Shown here piece by piece: positions 9,268-15,485 of a stretch of DNA of 64,000 bases. Numbering within the stretch: position 1 is the stretch's first letter; the number at the start of each line of letters is the position of its first letter. Both the position numbers and the translations under genes were made by a program. The notes under the pieces are model-generated. The model saw nothing but the letters and a program-made list of their open reading frames with translations, did not search any database and was not told the DNA's origin. The stretch comes from Vreelandella songnenensis (GTDB taxonomy: Bacteria > Pseudomonadota > Gammaproteobacteria > Pseudomonadales > Halomonadaceae), in NCBI RefSeq assembly GCF_003002925.1, contig NZ_PVTK01000008.1, positions 1 to 64,000 on the forward strand. Direction: 5' to 3'.

Positions 9268-10368
9268 CTAATGGGCGTTAAACGAGACGCTGCGAATGAG
9301 CGCGGTGACGGTCATGCCTTTTGATAGCCCCATGTCATCCCAGGATTTACGCGTCAGCCGGGCGCGCAGGAACAGCGTGCCGATGCGTAGGCGCAGTTCA
9401 ACGGTATGCGGGGTTTCGGGTAGAACGGTGGTATCAGTGATGGTGGCGATGAGCTGGTTGCGGTAGCTGGTGCCTGCGGGCGGAGTAAGCGCCAGCGCGA
9501 TATCGCGGGCCAGAATACGCAGGCGCAGGCGGCTGCCAATTGGCGCGGCGGTGCCGGGTAGCGTCAGTTGGTGGTCGTCATCCAGCGCCAGTATGGTAAG
9601 GCCGTAGGCCTGATCGTGCGCAACGACCTCACCTTCGAGAAGCGAAGCGGCATCAAAGCCGCCCAGCCCATGGGTCAGATCAAAACGGTGCAGCAGGGTG
9701 CTGAGCGCATCGCTCGCCTCGACGCGGCCAGCTTTCAGCACCACCAGGTGATCGGCAATGGCGGTGATCTCTTCGGCATCATGGCTGACGTAAACCACCG
9801 GGATATCCACCTGCTGGGTGAGCCGTGTGATATAGCGCAGAAGTTCTTCCTTGCGCGGGCCGTCAAGCCCGGTGAGTGGCTCATCCATCAGCAGGAGCTG
9901 CGGCTCGCTCAACAGCGCCCGGCCAATGGCGACTCGCCGGGCCTCGCCGCCGGAAAGCGTACCCGGCATACGCGCCAGCAGCGCTTCGATCCCCAGCAGC
10001 TCGACGATTTCGGCAAGCCGCTCGGGCGCTGGGTGGGGCATGCCGTAGGTCAGGTTGCCGCGGACGCAGTAGTGTGGAAACAGTCGGGCTTCTTGAAATA
10101 CCACGCCGATACGCCGCTGATGCGGAGGCGTGAAAATACTCCGCTCGGTGTCCAGCAACACCTGCTCGCCCAGTTGGATATAGCCTTTTTGTGGTCGGTC
10201 CAGCCCGGCAATTACGCGCAACAGGCTAGTCTTGCCGCTGCCCGAGGCGCCAAACACGCCGCTTACGCCGTTACCGGGCAAATCGAGTGCGGCTGAGAGC
10301 TTGAAATCCCCCTGGGATTGCTCGACATCAAGCGTCAGGCGTGGGTTTGTGGTCATGATGTCAGCCAT
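9268..10368 (-). CDS. modC: molybdate ABC transporter ATP-binding protein
   Basis: A 366-residue ABC ATPase that energises molybdate import with ModB. In order: Walker A 'GASGSGKTSLLR', Q-loop 'GVVFQEARLFPH', signature 'LSGGEARRVAIGRALL', Walker B 'LLLMDEPLTGLD' and switch His 'VYVSHDAEE'. A C-terminal region of about 130 residues follows ('SRLRLRILARDIALAL'), matching the TOBE/Mop-like regulatory domain that binds oxyanion in ModC. The start ATG at 10368 overlaps the modB stop by 8 bp and is preceded by AGGA at proper distance, indicating translational coupling; an in-frame ATG at 10356 is an alternative. It is the last gene of modABC. Confidence 0.96.
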   Translation of the reverse strand: MADIMTTNPRLTLDVEQSQGDFKLSAALDLPGNGVSGVFGASGSGKTSLLRVIAGLDRPQKGYIQLGEQVLLDTERSIFTPPHQRRIGVVFQEARLFPHYCVRGNLTYGMPHPAPERLAEIVELLGIEALLARMPGTLSGGEARRVAIGRALLSEPQLLLMDEPLTGLDGPRKEELLRYITRLTQQVDIPVVYVSHDAEEITAIADHLVVLKAGRVEASDALSTLLHRFDLTHGLGGFDAASLLEGEVVAHDQAYGLTILALDDDHQLTLPGTAAPIGSRLRLRILARDIALALTPPAGTSYRNQLIATITDTTVLPETPHTVELRLRIGTLFLRARLTRKSWDDMGLSKGMTVTALIRSVSFNAH

Positions 10369-11059
10369 CGCGTTCCTGCAAGCGTTGTCGGGTGCGCCGC
10401 GCCAGCCACTCGGAGGCAATCAATGAAGCCAGGGCGATCACAATGGCGATCAGGCACAGGCGCGCTGCGGCGGATTCCTGGCCCGGTGATTGAATCAGGG
10501 TATAGAGCGCCAGCGGCAGGGTGCGCGTTTCGCCGGGAATGTTGGAGGCAAAAGTGATGGTAGCGCCAAATTCTGAAAGCGCCCGGGCGAACGCCAGCAC
10601 GGTGCCGGTTAAAAGTCCGGGCACTGCCAGCGGTAGAGTGATGGTGGTAAACACCCGCCAGCGGCTGGCGCCCAGCGTGCTGGCAGCGGCTTCAAGCTTG
10701 GGGTCCACCGCTTCAAGCGATAGCCTGAGTGCACGCACCAGCAGCGGAAACGCCATCACGCCGCTGGCCACCGCAGCCCCTTGCCAGGTAAACGGCAGCG
10801 ACAGCCCGAATGTGGTGTAAAGCCACTGGCCAATCGCCCCCTGCCTGCCCAAGGCCACCAGCAGCAAGTAGCCCACCACTACCGGCGGCAGCACCAGCGG
10901 TAGGTGAATCAACCCATCAAGCACCGCCTTGCCGCGGAACTCATGCCTAGCCAGCAGCCAGGCAACGCCGATACCCAAGGGCAGAATCCACGCCACTGCG
11001 GCCAGCCCGATCAGCAGGCTCAGGCGAATGGCTTCCCACTCGGCGGGCGAAAGGCTCAC
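10361..11059 (-). CDS. modB: molybdate ABC transporter permease
   Basis: A 232-residue inner-membrane permease with about five to six helices. The conserved cytoplasmic EAA loop that docks on the ATPase is present as 'ASTLGASRWRVFTTITLPLAVPGLL' (about residues 128-152), and 'LPLVLPPVVVGYLLL' is typical of ModB. The start codon is GTG at 11059 and overlaps the modA stop by four bases, so modA and modB are coupled. It forms the channel for molybdate delivered by ModA and driven by ModC. Confidence 0.95.
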   Translation of the reverse strand: MSLSPAEWEAIRLSLLIGLAAVAWILPLGIGVAWLLARHEFRGKAVLDGLIHLPLVLPPVVVGYLLLVALGRQGAIGQWLYTTFGLSLPFTWQGAAVASGVMAFPLLVRALRLSLEAVDPKLEAAASTLGASRWRVFTTITLPLAVPGLLTGTVLAFARALSEFGATITFASNIPGETRTLPLALYTLIQSPGQESAAARLCLIAIVIALASLIASEWLARRTRQRLQERDG

Positions 11060-11868
11060 GGGGTCTTGTTTTCCAGGGCTTTGTTTTCCATGGCTGTGTC
11101 ATCCGGAGTAAAGCCGTAGCGGGTGAATATCTCCAAGGCGTCTTCACTGGCAAGCCACGCCTTGAGCGCCACCGCCGCTTCATTGTGTTCGGCGTCGATC
11201 AGGGCAATCGGGTAGGTGATGGGGGCGTGACTGTCGGCCGGGAACAGGCCCAGTATGCGCACGGCATCGCTTGCCAGCGCATCGGTTTGATACACCACGC
11301 CCACCGGCGTTTCCTGGCGCTCGACCAGCGTGAGGGCGGCGCGGACGTCGCCTCCGCGGGCAAGCCGTGGCGCGAGCGCATTCCATTCACCCAAGGCTTC
11401 AAGCGCCTGCTGGGTATAGATGCCTGCGGGTACGTGGTCCGGGTCGCCGACCGACAGGCGCTCCCGGTCTTGGAGCAGAGAAATCACGGGCAATTCGCCG
11501 CCGGGAGTAAAGCGTTCCGGCAGCGTGTCACGCGCAGATACAAGCGCCAGGCGGTTGTGCAGCAGGTTGCGGCGCTGTTGAACGCTTACACCTTGATTCT
11601 CAAGCCAGTCCATCCAGGCGACGTTGGCCGAGAGAAAAAGATCGGCGGGGCTGCCGTTGGCAATCTGGCGGGCAAGCGTGGACGAGGAGGCGTACACAGG
11701 GGTTACCTGCACGTCGTGCTCGGCCTGGTAAACGCTGATGGCCTCATTCAGCGCATCGGTGAGCGACGCGGCGGCTGCAATGTGAAGGCGTTCCGTCGCC
11801 TGGGCAGGGCCCGATAGCAATACAAAAGCGGCGGCCAGTATAGCGCCGTGAATCACGTGGCTGGTCAT
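11056..11868 (-). CDS. modA: molybdate-binding periplasmic protein
   Basis: A 270-residue substrate-binding protein with a signal peptide (hydrophobic core 'AILAAAFVLLSG', cleavage near 'AQATE'). The mature start 'LHIAAAASLTDALNEAI' contains the AASL motif whose Ser binds the oxyanion, followed by 'YASSSTLARQIANGSPADLF' with the second Ser site; 'VGVVYQTDAL' and 'YPIAL' are also ModA signatures. It captures molybdate (or tungstate) in the periplasm. It is the first gene of modABC, and a ModE-type palindrome lies only 8 bp before its start codon, so repression by molybdate-loaded regulator is expected. Confidence 0.96.
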   Translation of the reverse strand: MTSHVIHGAILAAAFVLLSGPAQATERLHIAAAASLTDALNEAISVYQAEHDVQVTPVYASSSTLARQIANGSPADLFLSANVAWMDWLENQGVSVQQRRNLLHNRLALVSARDTLPERFTPGGELPVISLLQDRERLSVGDPDHVPAGIYTQQALEALGEWNALAPRLARGGDVRAALTLVERQETPVGVVYQTDALASDAVRILGLFPADSHAPITYPIALIDAEHNEAAVALKAWLASEDALEIFTRYGFTPDDTAMENKALENKTP

Positions 11869-11875
11869 CGTTATT

Positions 11876-11901
11876 CCGCTATTTCCATTTGGATATAACG
11901 G
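11876..11901 (-). promoter_or_regulatory. ModE-type operator before modA
   Basis: Inverted repeat CCGCTATTTC-CATTTG-GATATAACGG: the 10-bp arms pair at 8 of 10 positions, and the arms resemble the known ModE half-site (CGnTATAT-type). It lies 8-33 bp upstream of the modA start, so a bound regulator would block both RNA polymerase and the ribosome-binding region. Confidence 0.75.
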
Positions 11902-12006
11902 AGACTACACAAAAGCACGGGGCCACTCAATGTAAATGACGTAGCCTCCGTGTGACAAAAGGTCCGAAAGATGGGTCCGTCAACAGCGTGAGCTATCAGG
12001 GCGAGC

Positions 12007-12369
12007 TCAGCGAGTGTCCATCAGGGCAAGCAGCGCCTGGGCATCGGCGGAGTGTTCAGGGCTAAGCTGCTTTTCCAGAGCGCGATAATGGGCAAGTACC
12101 TGTTGGCCCAGCTCGGTCAAATGAGCGCCCCCGCGCTCGTTGCCGCCAGAGCTTGTGGACACTAAAGGCGATGGGAAGTGATTGTTCATGGTCTCGATCA
12201 GGTGCCAGGCTTTTTTATAGCTCATCTTCAGCGAGCGGCCCGCTGCTGAAATGGAGCCAGTCTGGTTGATCCTTTCCAGCAGGTCGGCCTTGCCAGGGCC
12301 GATCACCACATCGCGATTCAGCGCCAGGCGCAGCTGAAACGTGGGCGTTGTGTGAAGGGTGCGTGTCAT
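12007..12369 (-). CDS. ModE-like molybdate-responsive regulator, DNA-binding domain only
   Basis: A 120-residue protein matching the N-terminal winged helix of ModE: 'LLERINQTGSISAAGRSLKMSYKKAWHLIETMN' is the helix-turn-helix, followed by 'GGNERGGAHLTELGQQVLAHYR'. E. coli ModE is about 260 residues and senses molybdate through two Mop/TOBE domains; these are absent here, so this version must sense the anion differently or depend on another protein (ModC here does have the C-terminal Mop-like region). It is transcribed in the same direction as modABC, 138 bp upstream, probably from its own promoter, and is the obvious candidate to bind the palindrome at 11876. Confidence 0.88.
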   Translation of the reverse strand: MTRTLHTTPTFQLRLALNRDVVIGPGKADLLERINQTGSISAAGRSLKMSYKKAWHLIETMNNHFPSPLVSTSSGGNERGGAHLTELGQQVLAHYRALEKQLSPEHSADAQALLALMDTR

Positions 12370-12553
12370 TGTCTGTCCTGGGATAACCGTTTCGGGAAGT
12401 GTAACAGCCGCGCTACCTTCAGGGCCTGCCTGTAGAGAATCTTATGCCTATCAAACAGAAATAAAGAACCGTTTCGCTTGAAAGCGCTCTAAGCGTGATC
12501 AAACCAGAGATCTTTAGTGGATCAAGAAAAATCTAGCCTGAGAGGTAAAGGGA

Positions 12554-12964
12554 ATGCGTCATCGCCTTACGAAAATGGGAACCATGGCCCTGCTGGCGGG
12601 TGTTTTACTACCGCTAACGGCCAGTGCAAATGAAGTCTTGTGCGAAAGCAAGGCAGCCGAGATCCAGGAGCAACTTGAGCATGCCCAGGCCCAGAATAAC
12701 CAGCATCGGGTAGAGGGTCTCGAGCGCGCGCTGAATGCCATCGAAAACGACTGCACCAATGAGCGCGTGCTCAACGACGCCACCGATGAAGTAAAAGAGA
12801 GTCTACAGGAGGTTCAGGAGCGTCAGGCGGAGTTTGAACAGGCCTTGAGCGATGGCGACGAAGACGATATTCGCAAGCGCCGCGTCAAACTGGAAGAGGC
12901 AACGCTGGAGCTTGAAGAGGACACCGAGGCGCTGAACGCGCTGCAGGGGCAGCTGGGTAATTAA
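12554..12964 (+). CDS. DUF1090 (YqjC-like) periplasmic coiled-coil protein
   Basis: A 136-residue exported protein: signal peptide to about residue 26 ('LLAGVLLPLTASANE'), then an almost wholly helical, charged region with Glu/Gln heptads ('EIQEQLEHAQAQNNQHRVEGLERAL'). Two Cys flank the first helix pair ('LCESKAAEI', 'NDCTNERV'), as in the DUF1090 family. E. coli YqjC is a periplasmic protein of unclear role linked to acid or stress response. The gene is monocistronic, with GAGAGG/AAAGGG upstream and a perfect 10-bp hairpin 15 bp after the stop. It is convergent to the phosphatidyltransferase gene. Confidence 0.85.
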   Translation: MRHRLTKMGTMALLAGVLLPLTASANEVLCESKAAEIQEQLEHAQAQNNQHRVEGLERALNAIENDCTNERVLNDATDEVKESLQEVQERQAEFEQALSDGDEDDIRKRRVKLEEATLELEEDTEALNALQGQLGN

Positions 12965-12979
12965 GCCTTGAACCGATAC

Positions 12980-13005
12980 CAGGCGCCGCGGTTCAGCGGC
13001 GCCTG
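12980..13005 (+). terminator. perfect hairpin after the DUF1090 gene
   Basis: Arms CAGGCGCCGC (12980-12989) and GCGGCGCCTG (12996-13005) pair perfectly around GGTTCA. There is no T-run on the plus strand. It sits between two convergent genes and may serve both. Confidence 0.6.
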
Positions 13006-13043
13006 ACGTGTTACCCATAGCCCATGAAGATAATGAACCCCGC

Positions 13044-13772
13044 CTAGCGCCGATACTGCCGGTACAGCCACCAGCTATCCATTCCAAACGAGTAGGCGAG
13101 TGATATCAGGGCGCTGAGAGCCAGCAGGCTTGCCAAATAGGGGTGGGTCAGCGGCGTCAGGGCCAGCAGCAGCGCGGAAACCTGCCATACGCATACGAGC
13201 TTACGCCGAAAGCTTGCATACAGCGGCTTCGAGAGCCAGCTTAAATACCAGCCCGCCGCCACGAACAGATAGCGCATCACGCCGATCAGCAGCACCCACA
13301 GGCCTAACGACTCAAGCCGTATCAGGCCAATGCACAAAAGCAGTATCAATAGGGCATCGAGTTCCATATCGAAGCGAGCGCCGAAGGTGCTGAAGCTTTG
13401 CGTGCGCCTGGCTACCCAGCCATCAACGCCGTCCAGCAGCAGGGCCACCGTGGCTACCACCAGCCAGAGCCAGATTGCCTGGGTAAAGGTATCGTAGGCC
13501 AGCGCTCCGGCTACCAGGGCAATCAGTACCGCGCGAAACAGGGTAATACGGTTTGCCCAGCCAAGCGGCCCCTGCGCCCAGAACGCCAGCACAAACAGGC
13601 TGATCAACCCGTAGGCTGCGTAAGCCAGCCACCAGTTGGCGGCTTGGGTCATCAGTTTGGAGAGTAGGCTGCCCAATCCCAGCAGCAGCAAGGCGCCTAG
13701 AAAAAGCTCACCGGTACTGTAAATGCGGTTAGGAAGCGAGTGAGTGGGGCTTGCGGTAAACAATCGACGCAT
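13044..13772 (-). CDS. CDP-alcohol phosphatidyltransferase family protein
   Basis: A 242-residue membrane enzyme with six to seven helices. The catalytic signature DGx2ARx8Gx3Dx3D is complete in 'DGWVARRTQSFSTFGARFD' plus 'MELD' (about residues 118-140), so it should transfer a phospho-alcohol from a CDP-linked donor, or use a CDP-lipid, at the inner membrane. The acceptor is unknown; the protein does not look like PssA or PgsA by length and flanks. The start at 13772 (ATG) is preferred to a TTG four codons upstream. It is divergent, across a 306-bp gap with two inverted repeats, from the dehydrogenase that opens the pterin-type cluster, so it may belong with it. Confidence 0.85.
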   Translation of the reverse strand: MRRLFTASPTHSLPNRIYSTGELFLGALLLLGLGSLLSKLMTQAANWWLAYAAYGLISLFVLAFWAQGPLGWANRITLFRAVLIALVAGALAYDTFTQAIWLWLVVATVALLLDGVDGWVARRTQSFSTFGARFDMELDALLILLLCIGLIRLESLGLWVLLIGVMRYLFVAAGWYLSWLSKPLYASFRRKLVCVWQVSALLLALTPLTHPYLASLLALSALISLAYSFGMDSWWLYRQYRR

Positions 13773-13831
13773 GGTGTCTCGCAAAGCGGTCGCGCTGCCC
13801 GCCGTGAATTAATTAGTGCAAATGTTTTTAT

Positions 13832-13850
13832 ATGTACCATTTTTGTACAT
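13832..13850. promoter_or_regulatory. ATGTAC / GTACAT inverted repeat in the divergent promoter region
   Basis: Perfect 6-bp arms (13832-13837 and 13845-13850) flank CATTTTT, about 60-80 bp upstream of the phosphatidyltransferase start. The shape suits a dimeric regulator; which one is not known. Confidence 0.4.
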
Positions 13851-13957
13851 GAAGCCTGGTTAGTCCATTTTATTCCCTAGATCATTGATGCGGCTGGAAA
13901 GTCATCAAACATGTTTAAACGCTTTTGAATGAAATTGGCCGCCTGCATTCATCGACC

Positions 13958-13994
13958 TATGGCGTTTCTGCGCTACGCTATAAGAAACGCCATA
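13958..13994. promoter_or_regulatory. 12-bp perfect inverted repeat before the pterin-type cluster
   Basis: TATGGCGTTTCT (13958-13969) and AGAAACGCCATA (13983-13994) are exact complements separated by 13 bases. It lies 85 bp upstream of the dehydrogenase start and 186 bp upstream of the phosphatidyltransferase start. No coding frame covers it and no T-run follows. It could be an operator, an attenuator hairpin in the leader of the cluster, or a dispersed repeat element. Confidence 0.5.
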
Positions 13995-14078
13995 AAAGAT
14001 GCATGGACGAGCTGAGGGGTCTGGTTTGTCAGGAATACCCAGTTCATTGGATGAAAGCATTAATAATAGGGAAATGCC

Positions 14079-15068
14079 ATGTCGGCGACTGATACCGCCA
14101 CCGCCTTTTGGGTAGTTCGCCCAGGCGCTGGTGAGCTTAAAAGCGAACCGCTAACCGCCGTTGGCAAGGAAGACGTTCTAATTCGTGCGCTGTACAGCGG
14201 CATTAGCCGCGGTACGGAGTCGCTGGTATTCAACGCGCGCGTGCCGGAAAGCGAATTCGAGCGCATGCAGGCGCCGTTTCAGGCTGGCCAGTTTCCTGCG
14301 CCGGTAAAGTACGGTTACTGCAATGTCGGCCGAGTAGAGCAGGGGCCTGACCACCTGCTGGCTAAGACCGTTTTCTGCCTGTTTCCCCACCAGGACCGCT
14401 ACGTGGTACCGGCGGCCATGGTGCTGCCCGTACCCGATAATGTGCCCGCTGCGCGCGCCGTGCTGGCCGCTAATATGGAAACCGCGATCAACGGCGTGTG
14501 GGATGCCGAGCCGATGCTGGGCGAGCGTGTCACGATTATCGGCGCAGGCGTCGTCGGCTGTCTGGTGGCTTATCTCTGTTCCCAGGTGGCCGGTGTCGAA
14601 GCCACGCTTGTGGATATCAACCCGGAGCGCCAGGCAATCGCCGAGCACCTGGGGATTACCTTCTGTACCCCGGATCAAGCGCCTGATGATCAGGACTGCG
14701 TCATCCATGCCAGCGGCCACCCCGAAGGCCTGCGTCAGGCGCTAAGCCAAGTAGGCAGCGAAGGCCGCGTCATTGAAATGAGCTGGTTTGGCGAAGGCGA
14801 CGTCAGCCTGCCGCTGGGCGGCGCTTTCCACTCACAGCGCCTTAGCCTGCGGGCGAGCCAGGTAGGCCAGTTGCCTGCCAAGCTGCGCCCGCGCTGGGAT
14901 TACGCGCGTCGCTTGGCCCTGGCGCTGCGCCTGCTGGCCGACAGCCGCCTGGACGCCTTGATCAATAGCGAAAGCGATTTTGCTGCACTGCCCGAGCTTG
15001 CCCCAACGCTTTTTGCCGCGGGCAGCCCGGTGCTGTGTCACCGCCTCAATTACCCTACTTCCGATTAA
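14079..15068 (+). CDS. MDR-family dehydrogenase lacking zinc ligands (BchC-like)
   Basis: A 329-residue medium-chain dehydrogenase/reductase. The nucleotide fold is clear: 'ERVTIIGAGVVGCLVAYL' (about residues 149-166) followed by an acidic residue in 'TLVDINPER', suggesting NAD(H). In zinc alcohol dehydrogenases a Cys and a GHE motif bind the metal; here the first site reads 'YSGISRGTESLVF' and the second 'KYGYCNVG', so the catalytic zinc is absent, and there is no structural four-Cys lobe. The 'SGISRGTE' element is shared with bacteriochlorophyllide dehydrogenase BchC-type proteins. It is the first gene of a tight run with the pterin-synthase homologue 18 bp downstream, and is predicted to oxidise or reduce an intermediate of that pathway. 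Confidence 0.82.
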   Translation: MSATDTATAFWVVRPGAGELKSEPLTAVGKEDVLIRALYSGISRGTESLVFNARVPESEFERMQAPFQAGQFPAPVKYGYCNVGRVEQGPDHLLAKTVFCLFPHQDRYVVPAAMVLPVPDNVPAARAVLAANMETAINGVWDAEPMLGERVTIIGAGVVGCLVAYLCSQVAGVEATLVDINPERQAIAEHLGITFCTPDQAPDDQDCVIHASGHPEGLRQALSQVGSEGRVIEMSWFGEGDVSLPLGGAFHSQRLSLRASQVGQLPAKLRPRWDYARRLALALRLLADSRLDALINSESDFAALPELAPTLFAAGSPVLCHRLNYPTSD

Positions 15069-15086
15069 TCAACGCCAGGAGCGTCT

Positions 15087-15485
15087 ATGTACCGTTTATG
15101 TGTTCGTGACCACTTCATGATTGCCCATAGCTTCAAAGGGGAGATATTCGGCCCTGCACAGCGCACCCACGGCGCTACCTATGTGGTGGACGTTATCTTC
15201 CAGCGCCCGGAGCTTGACGAGGACGGCCTGGTGATCGATATCGGCCTTGCCAGCGAAACGCTCAAGGAAGTGCTCTCGCACCTGAACTACCGCAACCTGG
15301 ATGACGAAGACGAGTTTGCGGGCAAGAACACTTCTACAGAATTCATGGCCGGCGTCATTTTTGGCCGACTGGCCGATGCCATCGGCGAGGGCACCATGGG
15401 CAAGACCGCCCAGGGGATTACTCGGATGGAGGTCAAACTCCACGAATCGCATATTGCCTGGGCAAGCTATGAAGGCGATCTATGA
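15087..15485 (+). CDS. 6-pyruvoyl-tetrahydropterin synthase / QueD-family homologue with altered active site
   Basis: A 132-residue T-fold protein of the PTPS/QueD family. Family features: 'MIAHSFKGE' (first zinc His, residue 14), 'THGATYVVDV' (second His, residue 28), 'GLVIDIGLASETLKEVLSHL', 'NTSTEFMAGVIF' (usual NPTsE) and 'LHESHIAWASY' (conserved Glu that grips the pterin ring). Two changes stand out: the third zinc ligand of the normal HGH is Ala 30, and neither the catalytic Cys before HGH nor the 'LDH' His is present (the matching segment reads 'LNYRNLDD'). It may bind a pterin or pyrimidine without normal PTPS chemistry. It overlaps the glycosyltransferase start by four bases. Confidence 0.83.
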   Translation: MYRLCVRDHFMIAHSFKGEIFGPAQRTHGATYVVDVIFQRPELDEDGLVIDIGLASETLKEVLSHLNYRNLDDEDEFAGKNTSTEFMAGVIFGRLADAIGEGTMGKTAQGITRMEVKLHESHIAWASYEGDL

